Source of the DNA: Pirellulaceae bacterium
GTDB lineage: Bacteria; Planctomycetota; Planctomycetia; Pirellulales; Pirellulaceae
Assembly (NCBI GenBank): GCA_028280445.1
Contig: JANQLU010000093.1
Span: 1-64,000 of the forward strand
Direction: 5' to 3'
DNA: 64,000 bases
A program made the translations under genes and the position numbers. A model generated the notes under the pieces. It did not search any database, had not been told where the DNA came from, and saw nothing but the letters and a program-made list of their open reading frames with translations. Of the stretch, positions 47,586 to 56,467 are shown one piece after another; position 1 is the stretch's first letter; each line of letters starts with the position of its first letter.

Positions 47586-47682
47586 CGGATCTCCGCAGGA
47601 AAGACTATTTGGGAATGGCGATTATAGTCGATCAACAATGCGTTGTGTGTAGCGCATTTTTGAATTGCAAAGTTTCAAATAA

Positions 47683-48933
47683 TTACAAATTTTCTGCAAT
47701 TTTTTTCGCAAGATCGATCGCTTGAGATTTCGTTTCGATTTTGTTTTCGAGTTGCGCATCGCGCACTTGATCAATGAGTTTTTTGAATTGTGGGCCAGGT
47801 CGCATTCCTTGTTGAACCAGATCATCACCTGTCAGTAACGGCCGAGGGTTAAGTAGTTCACTGGGCAGCGCTAGTTTTTCGACGCAAAATTCAATTGACT
47901 TTTTTTCTGTTGGCGATTCATTGACATTTGCGATCGCCGTGGCCAACGTAATTGCGCTTTCGACGTGCGGTTGAATCAGAATACGCTGGATTTTCGGCCA
48001 AGGCAGCTGATTTGCTTGCCGAATTGATGGCTCGTTTTCGATCAACCAGTTCGCCGTTTTGATCTCGTCAACGGTTAGTTTCCAGGCACGACAAATTTGA
48101 TCAATCTGCCGGGGGTCGGTGGTCAGTTCGCCCAGCCACGCTGCCAAGGCAATTGGGACGGTCGTTTGTCGCCCAAGTTGAACCAGGTTTTTTTCAACCG
48201 CCTTCGAAGGCCAATTCGCAAATGTATGCGATCGAACAATGGCTTCGGGAAAAATTTGATTCAGCAGGTTGAGTTCACGCAGTAGATTGATAGCGGTATT
48301 GCGATTTTGGTGGATCAACATCCGTCGAAGTTCAGCTCCGATCCTTTCGCCACTGACAATTTTAATTTCGGCAGCGGTGTTTTTAACTGCTGTTGCCGTT
48401 GCCGCGTCCAATTGAAAATCAAACGTCGCTGTGAAACGGACAGCCCGCAACATGCGTAGTTTGTCTTCGTTGATTCTGTCGATCGGATTCCCGATGGCCC
48501 GAATGATTTTGTTTTGGAGGTCGTTTTTTCCGCCGACGTAGTCGATCACTTGTTCGGCAATCGGATCGAAAAACAATCCATTGATCGTGAAATCTCGGCG
48601 CTGTGCATCTTGTTCGGCACTGGAATATTCAACGGTGTCAGGTCTCCGCCCATCGGAATAGGTTCCATCGGTCCGGAACGTGGCGACTTCGATTTGTCCG
48701 GCCGATTTGGGTCCGATCACGGTGATGACGCCAAACGCTGCTCCAATGGGAAGCGTTTTTTTGAAACCGAACAGCTTTCGAATTTCTTCCGGCCGCGCAT
48801 TGGTCGCCACGTCATAATCTTTGGGAGTAAGGCCTTGCAATTGATCGCGCACACAGCCGCCAGCCCAGAGCGCTTCGTAACCCGCTTGTTGCAGTTGGCG
48901 GACAATATCAGTAGCAAATTGGCGCGGTGTCAC
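47683..48933 (-). CDS. cca: CCA tRNA nucleotidyltransferase
   Basis: A 416-residue class-II nucleotidyltransferase beginning with GTG. It has GGCVRD (residues 25-30), the metal-binding DYD pair (Asp39 and Asp41), the RRDFTINGLFFDP motif near 112, and the head-domain ERIGAELRRMLIH, followed by a helical C-terminus. It adds or repairs the CCA end of tRNAs. The intact tRNA-Leu in this window has no encoded CCA, which fits a need for this enzyme. No HD phosphohydrolase domain is visible. Poly(A) polymerase is the alternative within the family. Confidence 0.85.
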   Translation of the reverse strand: MTPRQFATDIVRQLQQAGYEALWAGGCVRDQLQGLTPKDYDVATNARPEEIRKLFGFKKTLPIGAAFGVITVIGPKSAGQIEVATFRTDGTYSDGRRPDTVEYSSAEQDAQRRDFTINGLFFDPIAEQVIDYVGGKNDLQNKIIRAIGNPIDRINEDKLRMLRAVRFTATFDFQLDAATATAVKNTAAEIKIVSGERIGAELRRMLIHQNRNTAINLLRELNLLNQIFPEAIVRSHTFANWPSKAVEKNLVQLGRQTTVPIALAAWLGELTTDPRQIDQICRAWKLTVDEIKTANWLIENEPSIRQANQLPWPKIQRILIQPHVESAITLATAIANVNESPTEKKSIEFCVEKLALPSELLNPRPLLTGDDLVQQGMRPGPQFKKLIDQVRDAQLENKIETKSQAIDLAKKIAENL

Positions 48934-49163
48934 AGTGGTCTTGTTGGTAATGAGTTGGAGTCAAGAAAAAACATCGGTTTGGTGTAACGAAACGACAGAA
49001 GCAATTTACTAAGGTTCAGTCGATAAACAAATCCACTGCATTCGCTATAAACCGTTCGACTGGCCACGTCCGCCAAAAAGAGCTTGAGATTGCCTGTGAA
49101 ACTGGAGGTAGGAGTGAAAATGTGCCGAATTTTTTGGTAGTGGTGCCACAAGTGTTGCAGCCA

Positions 49164-49256
49164 AAATCACAAGCGCGAAGCGTGAGCGAGGGACAGGGAC
49201 TGTCTTACATTTGCAGGTTGCCTTAGTCCCTCGCTCACGCTTCGCGCTTGTGATTT
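49164..49256. repeat. Long palindromic element of a second family
   Basis: Inverted arms at about 49164-49194 and 49226-49256 match over some 31 bases (core CACAAGCGCGAAGCGTGAGC). The loop contains a small inner inverted pair (GGGACAG...CTGTC). A partial extra right arm (GCGCTTGTGATTTGAC) follows at 49275-49290. It sits in the 415-base gap 48934-49348 between two divergent genes, where no gene is otherwise visible. The sequence is unrelated to the 27.67/43.04 kb family. Confidence 0.8.
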
Positions 49257-49348
49257 TTAATCCTATCACGCATTGCGCTTGTGATTTGACGACGACGCGT
49301 GTTCAACAAAAGCAGACCGGTTGATGCGGACCGGTATCAGGTAGTGAT

Positions 49349-51280
49349 TTGGCCAACGAAAAAACGAGCAAAGTCATTTTTGAAAATTCCAATAAGCGCT
49401 GGTACGAGCGTCGTTGGTTTTGGATGGTGTTGGCGGTTGTTGTTTCCAGTGGTTATGTATTCGTCCATTTACAAACCGGCTGGGTGCCGTGGGACGAAGG
49501 TCAATTGGCGCAGTCGGCCGAACGCGTCTTGAATGGCGAAGTGCCGCACCGTGATTTCGATGAGATGTACACGGGCGGTTTGACTTATCTGAACGCCGCC
49601 GCTTTCAAAATGTTCGGTGTCTGCTGTGAGTCAACGCGTTGGATGTTGTGGTTGTTTTTTATGCCATTCTGCTGTTCGATTTTTTGGCTAGCGGCACGCG
49701 CATGTCCAGCTTGGGCGGCTGCTCTAGTTACCTTTGCGGCCAGTGCCATATCGTTGCCCGTTTATACTGCGGCGTTGCCATCCTGGTACAATCTGTTTTT
49801 TTTGACGTTTGGAATTGTCGCGTCAATTAAATTTATTGAGTCGGAGAAAAAATACTGGTTGTTTGTAGCTGGTTTGTGCGCGGGAGTTTCCGTGTTGTTC
49901 AAGGTGACGGGACTTTTTTGGCTGGCTGCCGCAATGTTGTTTGTCGTCTATTTCGAACAAACCAAACCGTCTTCCCAGCAATCGCGATCGATTGGTTTTG
50001 ATCTGTTTGTGGTCGGCTGCCTCGCGCTGTTTGCGATGGTCGGTTTAAAATTTTGCGGCATCATTGATTCCGGCATCGGCGACGGGTTGAATTTTGCCCA
50101 TTTATGTTTGCCCATGATTGCTGTGTCGTTGTTTTTATCCGCCGGTCAAATTCGGTCGACTAGAGGAAGTTTTGCTTTTCGTTTTCTGAGGTTGTTGAAT
50201 TTGCAGATTCCCGTCTTAGCCGGCGCATTGATTCCTGTAGCGGCCTGGATCGGGTTTTATCTCAGTCTGGGTGCGCTCGATTCGCTCTATGAAGGCGTGT
50301 TCATTTTGCCTTTGGCGCGATTGGCTTCGGCGTCCCACGCGTTTCCAGGTTGGATGCATTTGTTGGCCGCTGTTCCATTTGTTGTGTTGATCGTCGCCGG
50401 TTTTGTCGATCGCGGTTTCTTAAAAAATCGAAATTCCTGGCTCACCTTTGTGGGAGTCGCCATGGTGGCGGCGGCCTGGATTGCCGCTTATTGGGATGTT
50501 TTTTATTGGCAAATGTTGTTTCACGCTTTTCGCAATTGTTTGCCAATGATCGTTGTTGCTGCGTTGGGTTATTTGTATGTTGCTCGTTCGCAACTCGATC
50601 GGCAACGTCGACTCGAATTGTTTTTGTTGACGGCTGCTGCGGTGACTGGCGGTTTGATTCAGTTTCCGTTTTCGATCGACATCTACTATTTTTATATTGC
50701 GCCAGTCGTGCTGTTGGTCATCGTGTACCTGGTTCAAACACAAGTGCAATGGTCCAAAGCAGTGCAAGTTGCTTGGTTGGCAGGATTCGCCATTTTGGCG
50801 GTGTTCAAGATGTCGACCGTGTATCCCGCTAATAACACGATTGGAATTACCAATCCGAACGGCACCAAAAAGTTGAGACTGACACGTTGTTCGATGGTCG
50901 TTCCCGATTTCGACGCGGTTGTTTACGAAGAACTTGTCGAGAAAATTCACCAGTTGTCTGGACCTCAGGATGCTATTTTTGCAGGCCCCGATTGTCCCGA
51001 AGTTTATTTTCTATCGGGACGACGAAACCCGACGCGAATCATCTACGATTTCTTTCGCCCCGAAATCGTATCGCAACCCGAACGTTTTATTGAACAGCTC
51101 AGACAGAGCGATGTGCGCTTGATTGTGTTTCGTCGCGAAGTCGCGTTTTCAGATTTGAATCGTGAATTGGAGTCTGAGGCGAAACGTTTCTTTGCCAAGC
51201 GTTACGATATCTATCGACGCGATCCATGTGATCCAAATCGCCAACAGCTGGCGTTTACAATTCTTTACAACGAAGACTAA
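49349..51280 (+). CDS. GT-C-type integral membrane glycosyltransferase-like protein
   Basis: A 643-residue protein with a TTG start (AGG nearby upstream). After a basic N-terminus and one helix comes WVPWDEGQLAQSAERVLNGE, whose Asp49-Glu50 pair in the first outer loop is typical of GT-C transferases (PMT/ArnT, GT39 and GT83). About ten more helices follow up to residue 495, then a C-terminal soluble domain (residues about 500-643) with YPANNTIGITNPNG and DAIFAGPDCPEVYFLSGRRN. Such enzymes transfer sugars from polyprenyl-phosphate carriers on the outer face of the membrane. It converges on a methyltransferase gene, overlapping it by 4 bases. A role in envelope glycan synthesis with the neighbouring GT2 is likely. 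Confidence 0.75.
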   Translation: MANEKTSKVIFENSNKRWYERRWFWMVLAVVVSSGYVFVHLQTGWVPWDEGQLAQSAERVLNGEVPHRDFDEMYTGGLTYLNAAAFKMFGVCCESTRWMLWLFFMPFCCSIFWLAARACPAWAAALVTFAASAISLPVYTAALPSWYNLFFLTFGIVASIKFIESEKKYWLFVAGLCAGVSVLFKVTGLFWLAAAMLFVVYFEQTKPSSQQSRSIGFDLFVVGCLALFAMVGLKFCGIIDSGIGDGLNFAHLCLPMIAVSLFLSAGQIRSTRGSFAFRFLRLLNLQIPVLAGALIPVAAWIGFYLSLGALDSLYEGVFILPLARLASASHAFPGWMHLLAAVPFVVLIVAGFVDRGFLKNRNSWLTFVGVAMVAAAWIAAYWDVFYWQMLFHAFRNCLPMIVVAALGYLYVARSQLDRQRRLELFLLTAAAVTGGLIQFPFSIDIYYFYIAPVVLLVIVYLVQTQVQWSKAVQVAWLAGFAILAVFKMSTVYPANNTIGITNPNGTKKLRLTRCSMVVPDFDAVVYEELVEKIHQLSGPQDAIFAGPDCPEVYFLSGRRNPTRIIYDFFRPEIVSQPERFIEQLRQSDVRLIVFRREVAFSDLNRELESEAKRFFAKRYDIYRRDPCDPNRQQLAFTILYNED

Positions 51281-52023
51281 GCCACCGATTTGTCGAGATG
51301 ATTGTTCGATGCGATGGCCAGTAACGAACTGCCAAATGGCATCCCGAGGCGGCTCACTGTCAATTGTTCGAATCGCGTCGCTGCATAACAAGCGGAATTG
51401 ATAAAACGACTGGGAACTTCGGGGTTCGTAGGTTCGGTTTTAAAAGCAGCTTCTTTGGCACGGATGGCCAGTTTTACCGGACACGTCCAATGAAACAGAT
51501 AACGCAAGTGATGAATTTTCACTTGGCAATCTCGGGCGAGTTGACGAAACGAGGCTTTGTTGAAGCGGTAAAAATGGTGATTTAAATCGTCGTGCGATGT
51601 CCACAAGGTTCGATGAGCGGGCACTGTAATAATGATCCGCCCGTGAGGTTTGAGCAGCTGCGCCGCATGGATCAACGCTTGCTCGGGGTTTTGCAAATGT
51701 TCGAGAAAATCCAGCATCAGGATCAAATCGAACGAACAATCTGGTTGATACGATTGATCGAACAACCCAAGGTAGATGTGATCTCGCCATTTGCTGTCGG
51801 GTGAAAGTGTGTGCTGATCAGCCTCGACACCGAACAGATTTCCAAACGGTTGCAGCGCGTCGAACAGCAATCCATCTCCGCAACCAACGTCCAAAATGTT
51901 GTTCTGTTGATTTCGCTGAAAGCCGAGCTGCTGGATTTGTTCTAGGATTGCTTTTTCCCGCGCACGCCACCACCAGTGTTGTTGATACAGGACGCGATAT
52001 TGCTGGGCGTAGTTTTGATCCAT
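51277..52023 (-). CDS. Class-I SAM-dependent methyltransferase
   Basis: A 248-residue methyltransferase with motif I ILDVGCGDGLLFDAL (from residue 43), motif II acidic GVEADQ, a later LILMLDFLEHLQNPEQ (motif IV) and LLKPHGRIIITVPAHRTLWT (motif V-VI). No membrane segment is present. It is the last gene of a three-gene minus-strand operon starting at 53813, separated from the GT2 gene by 3 bases. Its 3' end overlaps the opposite-strand GT-C gene by 4 bases. It probably modifies a carrier-linked intermediate or glycan; the acceptor is unknown. Confidence 0.8.
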   Translation of the reverse strand: MDQNYAQQYRVLYQQHWWWRAREKAILEQIQQLGFQRNQQNNILDVGCGDGLLFDALQPFGNLFGVEADQHTLSPDSKWRDHIYLGLFDQSYQPDCSFDLILMLDFLEHLQNPEQALIHAAQLLKPHGRIIITVPAHRTLWTSHDDLNHHFYRFNKASFRQLARDCQVKIHHLRYLFHWTCPVKLAIRAKEAAFKTEPTNPEVPSRFINSACYAATRFEQLTVSRLGMPFGSSLLAIASNNHLDKSVA

Positions 52024-52026
52024 CGA

Positions 52027-53202
52027 CTACTTTGCAGTTTCTGGTGTGGATTGGAAATTCGATTGCGTCGACGATTTATTTTGCGATTCGAAGCGAGCCG
52101 GGATTTCGCCAGGCGAGTCGTTTTTGGGGTTGTTGTACAGCTCAATGGCATTTTGAATTTCGATCATCTGATTCAAAATTTCAGGATCGACTTGATGATC
52201 GAAATGTTGGGACTCATTTCGCAAACTGTGCTGAGTCCGAATTTCGTCGACGACATAGAGCGGCCGCATTTTGACTTGCTCATAGATCCGCCCGATGTAT
52301 TCGCCCAAGACGCCGAGAAAAACGAGTTGGACGCCTGCCAAAAATGTGATCGCGGTGATCAGTGTCGTAAAGCCGACGGGAGACTGGCTCAGGAAGATAT
52401 GCGCGAAAATGGCGTATGCAGTAAAACCGACCGAACACAAAATGGTAAACAATCCCATCCATGTCGCTGCGCGCAGCGGTTGAACACTGAACGAGAAAAT
52501 ACCATCAAACGCCAATCGTAATAATTTGAGCCAACTGTATTTGCTGTGGCCCGAATGTCGAGCGCCACGTTCAACAGGTATCCCAATTTGCCGGTAACCG
52601 ACCCAACGACGCAATCCTCTCAAATACCGATGTCGTTCGGGGCAGTTTCTGATTTTTTCGACGACGCGACGCGAAAGTAATCCAAAATCACCAGCTGATT
52701 TTGGTAGATCGAGGTCGGACAGCTTCGAAATGAGCCAGTAAAAACTGGAGTATGCCGCACGCAACAACCAGCTTTCTTTTCGTTTTTCACGAACTGCGTA
52801 GACGACATCGTAACCTTGGTGGTAGTGAGCGATGAACTCGGGAATCGCTTCGGGAGAATCCTGGAGGTCACCGTCCATCAAAACCATGACATCGCCATCG
52901 ACATAATCAAACGCTGCACTCAACGCCGCTTGATGTCCAAAATTTCGTGAGAGTTGAACGACTTTAATTCGCGAGTCCGACAATGCCATTGCCGCCAAGA
53001 TTTCGGCCGTGCCATCCGTGCTGCCATCGTTGACGAAAATGATTTCGTGTTGACCTTCGATTTGGCTGAGGGCCTGACAAAGACGACGATACAATTCCGG
53101 CAAAATAGATTCCTCGTTGTAAATTGGAATCGCCACCGAAATCGCGGTGCTCTGAGAAGATCGAGTTGTGGGAGCTGTCGAATTCAACGTCTTGTCCTGC
53201 AC
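52027..53202 (-). CDS. GT2 glycosyltransferase (dolichyl/undecaprenyl-phosphate mannosyltransferase type)
   Basis: A protein of 391 residues beginning at GTG 53202, which shares a base with the stop of the upstream methyltransferase (TAGTG), a coupled start. It has a GT-A domain with VAIPIYNEESILPELY, FVNDGSTDGT and the DxD-type DGDLQD, then WVGYRQIGIPVERGARHSGH and KYSWLKLLRLAFDGIFSFS. Two C-terminal transmembrane helices follow at about residues 265-285 and 295-320 (GtrB/DPM1-like). The last 60 residues are a polar low-complexity tail. It should load a sugar onto a polyprenyl phosphate, which the GT-C protein at 49349 could use as donor. Confidence 0.85.
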   Translation of the reverse strand: MQDKTLNSTAPTTRSSQSTAISVAIPIYNEESILPELYRRLCQALSQIEGQHEIIFVNDGSTDGTAEILAAMALSDSRIKVVQLSRNFGHQAALSAAFDYVDGDVMVLMDGDLQDSPEAIPEFIAHYHQGYDVVYAVREKRKESWLLRAAYSSFYWLISKLSDLDLPKSAGDFGLLSRRVVEKIRNCPERHRYLRGLRRWVGYRQIGIPVERGARHSGHSKYSWLKLLRLAFDGIFSFSVQPLRAATWMGLFTILCSVGFTAYAIFAHIFLSQSPVGFTTLITAITFLAGVQLVFLGVLGEYIGRIYEQVKMRPLYVVDEIRTQHSLRNESQHFDHQVDPEILNQMIEIQNAIELYNNPKNDSPGEIPARFESQNKSSTQSNFQSTPETAK

Positions 53203-53813
53203 TAGTTTTGCAGTGCTCCTTTGAAATAAACCATATTCCACAGCGTGAGTCCAACCATCGTCAGCGGGTAAGGTTCGAAGCGCACTGATTTGAAATGCTT
53301 GGTAAAGATTTCTTGCCACTGCTCCAGTGGTCGAGGAAAGTCGCCGCGGTCGGCACGAGCCAAAGTTCGTGCAACGCTCGTTGTGGCCGGTAAAACCAGA
53401 TCCAAAATATGAATGTGTCCGTCAGGAGTCAGTTGTTTTTTGAGTTGTTCGAGAATCCGGTGAACATGTTCAGTGTCGATGTGATGCAGCAGGCTGTTCA
53501 TCAAAATAAAGTCGTATTTTTGATCGGACGGTGCTTCGTAGGTGCAAACATCGGCGACTGCGAATCGATCACCAAACCTTTTTTTGGCTTGAGCGATGTA
53601 GAGTGGGTTCAGGTCGAGTCCCAGGTAATCAACATGCTGAAAGATGCCGGCGTTGGTTCCCGGCCCACACCCGACATCCAAAACTCGGCGGACCTGACTT
53701 AAGTCATTATTTCTCAAGATGGGATCGAGTTTGGCCTGGACGAACGGCGATTGCCAGATTCGATAGGCGGTCGGATGTCCGAGGACAGAAGTTATACGAC
53801 GCAGAGCGCTCAT
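53202..53813 (-). CDS. SAM-dependent methyltransferase
   Basis: A 203-residue class-I methyltransferase with RVLDVGCGPGTNAG (motif I, from residue 43), YLGLDLNPLYIAQAKKRFG and FILMNSLLHHID. It has no signal peptide. It is the first gene of the operon with the GT2 and second methyltransferase genes; the GT2 start overlaps its stop. The neighbourhood suggests that it acts in synthesis of a modified sugar or lipid-linked intermediate. Confidence 0.8.
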   Translation of the reverse strand: MSALRRITSVLGHPTAYRIWQSPFVQAKLDPILRNNDLSQVRRVLDVGCGPGTNAGIFQHVDYLGLDLNPLYIAQAKKRFGDRFAVADVCTYEAPSDQKYDFILMNSLLHHIDTEHVHRILEQLKKQLTPDGHIHILDLVLPATTSVARTLARADRGDFPRPLEQWQEIFTKHFKSVRFEPYPLTMVGLTLWNMVYFKGALQN

Positions 53814-53922
53814 CTTGCAGCCAAGCCGGTAAAAGCGAAAACGGGACTTCTAAAAATACAACTTGTTGTGCGGGATTGCGTTGTTTTTTGGTTTTGATTT
53901 TTGAAACTTGTTACCACCCGGC

Positions 53923-53950
53923 CTGCGAAATCGATGTTTTCATTTCGCAG
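53923..53950. promoter_or_regulatory. Inverted repeat in the 357-base intergenic region
   Basis: CTGCGAAAT (53923-53931) and ATTTCGCAG (53942-53950) form a perfect nine-base inverted repeat with a 10-base spacer. It lies in the non-coding gap 53814-54170 between a minus-strand methyltransferase start and the plus-strand response regulator. It may be a regulator binding site or a structured leader element. Nothing else stands out in that gap. Confidence 0.4.
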
Positions 53951-54170
53951 CTGTACAGCGACAACACTTGGTTGTTTTGTAGCGGTCATGACAGCTCAAG
54001 CAGGTGGCCGGTTTGAGCACTGAGTTGAAGCGGTCGTTACGAGTTTGCCGGTTTTTCGTCCCCCGTACGGGTGAAGTTTTTATTGCATTTGTCGGAATTT
54101 GTTGCGCGCCAAAAAAATAGTGGGATACAGTTTCACAGGCCGATTAAAATTCGCAGCTAGAGGTAAATCC

Positions 54171-54620
54171 GTGAACCGACTATCAGTGGATCAGATTGAA
54201 AAACCTGAGAAACTTGATATATCCGCATACCGGTCTTGTCGCATCATGACGATCGACGATGAGCCTTTGATCTGCCGATCCATCACCGTTCGACTTCGAA
54301 TGGCCGGATTTTTAAACGTCACGAAACACACCGATGATCGAACAGCTTTCGAGGCCATTCAAGATTTTCAACCGCAAGTGTTGCTGCTCGATATCATGAT
54401 GCCCAACGTTGACGGCATCAATTTACTGCGTCGTCTGCGCGAAGCGGGTATGTTGGAAAACATGTTAGTCATCATGCTCAGCGGAGCCGACATCGAGTCC
54501 AAATGCGAAGCACTAAAAATCGGAGCGGTAGACTACGTCGACAAGCCCATCGATTCACAGGATTTAGTGATTCGAATTTGGCACGCACTAGTTCAAGCTT
54601 CCGAGAAACTTGGATTTTGA
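54171..54620 (+). CDS. Single-domain (CheY-like) response regulator
   Basis: A protein of 149 residues from GTG 54171, chosen for the AGAGG site eight bases upstream; a TTG at 54099 is in frame but unsupported. The receiver domain spans residues about 22-140: acidic pair Asp29-Asp30 (MTIDDEP), phosphoacceptor Asp74 (LLLDIMMPNVDG), Ser104 (IMLSGAD) in place of the usual Thr, and Lys125 (VDYVDKPID). There is no output domain, so it acts through protein contact like CheY or Spo0F. No histidine kinase is adjacent. It is the last chromosomal-type gene before the tRNA-Leu integration site. Confidence 0.85.
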   Translation: MNRLSVDQIEKPEKLDISAYRSCRIMTIDDEPLICRSITVRLRMAGFLNVTKHTDDRTAFEAIQDFQPQVLLLDIMMPNVDGINLLRRLREAGMLENMLVIMLSGADIESKCEALKIGAVDYVDKPIDSQDLVIRIWHALVQASEKLGF

Positions 54621-54793
54621 GATTTACTTTGTCACTATTTTCGGACCAACGCCACAAATCCTCGTCAGCCCGCCGCATGCGTCCAGCCCGTGGATCAGAT
54701 TTTCATTTTCAAGCGATAAATCGTTTGTTCAAAAGTTTTTTATCTCAACCACTTGTTGAAACCCGCATCATCCAACTATAAAAATGAGTTAAT

Positions 54794-54833
54794 GCGGATG
54801 TGGCGGAATTGGCAGACGCGCTAGATTCAGGTT
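54794..54833 (+). pseudogene. Broken tRNA-Leu, 5' half only
   Basis: The segment reads GCGGATG then TGGCGGAATTGGCAGACGCG and a CTAGA-TTCAGGT anticodon stem-loop start. This is the 5' half of a tRNA-Leu with acceptor arm, D-arm and CAG anticodon. The sequence then stops matching. No variable arm, T-arm or 3' acceptor strand (which would end CATCCGC) follows. It has a different acceptor stem from the intact tRNA-Leu 63 bases downstream. A split just 3' of the anticodon is what integration of a mobile element into a tRNA gene can leave behind. Confidence 0.75.
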
Positions 54834-54896
54834 CAGAAGAGGAGGTTGCACAACTATTTTTCCAGCGCTGGGGAAACCTGGCGACGCACGCTTCTT

Positions 54897-54981
54897 GGCC
54901 GCGTGGCGGAACTGGCAGACGCGCATGGTTCAGGTCCATGTGTCCTTAACGGACGTGGAGGTTCGAATCCTCTCGCGGCCA
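54897..54981 (+). tRNA. tRNA-Leu (anticodon CAG)
   Basis: An 85-base class-II tRNA. A seven-pair acceptor (GGCCGCG with CGCGGCC at 54974-54980) and discriminator A at 54981 frame it, with TG at positions 8-9 and a D-arm GCGGAACTGGCAGACGCGC. The anticodon loop TTCAGGT sits within CATGG/CCATG, the long variable arm is TGTCCTTAACGGACG-like, and the T-arm is GAGGTTCGAATCCTC. CCA is not encoded. It lies 63 bases after the broken tRNA-Leu half and 22 bases before the first gene of the element. Confidence 0.95.
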
Positions 54982-55003
54982 CTCTTTTCAAAAAGGAGAC
55001 ATT

Positions 55004-55222
55004 ATGATGATTCCCAAAAACCTCAACGCTCGAGATTACTTTGCCTCGCAAGCACTCATGGGATTGTTGTCTGGCAAGGACCCGGAAGCTCAACATAGAG
55101 CGCAGACTTTGGTCGAACAGGCATACAGCATTGCCCTACTAATGGAACGATATCGAAAAACACTTCCAACCGATCCAGCGGAACAACGTGTAGATGATTT
55201 GGCGGGCAAATTGATGGTTTAG
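55004..55222 (+). CDS. Small protein at the left end of the element
   Basis: A 72-residue protein with a strong AAGGAG site (54993-54998) before the ATG at 55004. It begins MMIPKNLNARDYFASQALMG and is helical throughout, with a polar C-terminus. It reminds me of small accessory proteins seen in phages and plasmids, but no family is certain. It follows the tRNA-Leu by 22 bases and is the first gene of the element. Confidence 0.6.
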   Translation: MMIPKNLNARDYFASQALMGLLSGKDPEAQHRAQTLVEQAYSIALLMERYRKTLPTDPAEQRVDDLAGKLMV

Positions 55223-55244
55223 TTTCCATGGATACGAGGTCGGG

Positions 55245-55568
55245 ATGAACATCATCGAACACAGGCGACAACAACGCAAACGCGAAGAGGCCGAGCGAGA
55301 GTTGGTGTTACAACCAATTCGCAATGCAGGCTCACTGATGCTGCAGATCACTTGGTGGGTACTAGTTTCAGCCACGGCTTTTTACGTAGTTCTCGCCGTG
55401 CTCGGCTTCGCTGCCAGCTTCGGAGTAGTCGGGGTTGCAATCTTCATCTTGGCTTGCGTTCAAGTTGTTTTTTTCCACCAACTCAACAAACTCGCCCGCG
55501 TTGTGAATTCGCTTGAAGTGCGAAACGAGCATCAAAATGCTCCCAATATTAGCTCGACAAAGGAATAG
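55245..55568 (+). CDS. Small two-span membrane protein
   Basis: A 107-residue protein with a highly charged N-terminus (HRRQQRKREEAERELV) and two hydrophobic helices at about residues 32-56 and 60-80. A polar tail follows. It is encoded 22 bases after the preceding small gene. No family is recognised. A membrane role in element maintenance is possible but not shown. Confidence 0.6.
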   Translation: MNIIEHRRQQRKREEAERELVLQPIRNAGSLMLQITWWVLVSATAFYVVLAVLGFAASFGVVGVAIFILACVQVVFFHQLNKLARVVNSLEVRNEHQNAPNISSTKE

Positions 55569-55587
55569 AAAATCTTATATTAAAGGA

Positions 55588-55842
55588 ATGAAAACCGTGG
55601 TATCCGAAAAACAACTCAAGAAAAACATCGCGTTGAACGTGCAGCGATTGATGACCGGAAGCAAGGTGACTCAAGTGCAACTTGCAGAAGCGATTGGAGT
55701 AAAACAGGCCACGATTTCCAACATTTTGCGGCAAATCAATATGCCGAGCGTTATGATTCTTCACAGGATCGCTGAGTTTTTCGACTCTTCGATAGATCGT
55801 TTGACAGCAAAGCCGGCAAAAAGCCTAAGCAAATCGGCTTGA
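55588..55842 (+). CDS. XRE-type helix-turn-helix regulator
   Basis: An 84-residue DNA-binding protein from the ATG at 55588. An AAGGA lies directly before this ATG, so GTG at 55597 may be the real start. The helix-turn-helix spans about residues 11-65: NIALNVQRLMTGSKVTQVQL, AEAIGVKQATISNILRQ and MILHRIAEFFDSSIDRL, the classic Cro/CI (XRE) pattern. It probably acts as a repressor of the element. The 88 bases that follow contain AT-rich TATAATTATTCTTATATTTT, likely a promoter for the next operon. Confidence 0.85.
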   Translation: MKTVVSEKQLKKNIALNVQRLMTGSKVTQVQLAEAIGVKQATISNILRQINMPSVMILHRIAEFFDSSIDRLTAKPAKSLSKSA

Positions 55843-55930
55843 CTGGAGTATAATTATTCTTATATTTTACGCATCCCTGTAGTTGGGTGCGTGGTGCATC
55901 CGACACGTTTCCATAACGGAGTTGGATGCG

Positions 55931-56467
55931 ATGGCAAAAGAATCACGACGATTAACTTCACGGCGACGCTCGCCAAAATACTGCTCTCACGAGATACACG
56001 CCGCGGCCGCCGCGTGCCAACTCGGCGATCTTCAAACGGTTCACATTTGTCCGGAATGCCTCTGCGAGGTTATTCCCGGCAATCAGCTGGTGAACGTTCA
56101 TCCGATACCAATGAGCGAAGCATTGCTCACGGCCGTCAAATCGGTCGCGGATTCCGAACACCTCACCTTGAATCTGTTTGTGGCCCGCGCGGCAATGCGC
56201 GAGGCATGCGGCGTTCAGTTCAGCGAAGCGAAGCCGAGCGAGACCGGTTTTTACTGGTATCGATTCCGAGGTAGTCGTCCAGGCATCTGCGAAATCAGAC
56301 TGGCCGTTCAGGTTCACTCCATCAAGTTCAAGTATGGCTCGCAAGCCGAAGGCCGATTTGCGTTCGCCTCACCGGGAACCGAATGGACGCTCGTCGACGA
56401 GCTCCCGCTGGTCGAATTCGGTCACCGCATCCCGCTCCGGTTCAATCTGGAGGATCAATTGTCGTGA
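55931..56467 (+). CDS. Unrecognised protein with zinc-ribbon-like CPEC motif
   Basis: A protein of 178 residues from the ATG at 55931, with GGAG about nine bases upstream; the frame is open further 5' without support. The N-terminus is basic (RRLTSRRRSPKYC). A Cys/His group follows: YCSHEIH near residue 18, then HICPECLCEVIPG near 40, which could bind zinc. The C-terminal half is beta-rich (TGFYWYRFRGSRPGICEIRL). It overlaps the next gene by GTGA. No family is recognised. It opens the second operon of the element. Confidence 0.6.
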   Translation: MAKESRRLTSRRRSPKYCSHEIHAAAAACQLGDLQTVHICPECLCEVIPGNQLVNVHPIPMSEALLTAVKSVADSEHLTLNLFVARAAMREACGVQFSEAKPSETGFYWYRFRGSRPGICEIRLAVQVHSIKFKYGSQAEGRFAFASPGTEWTLVDELPLVEFGHRIPLRFNLEDQLS

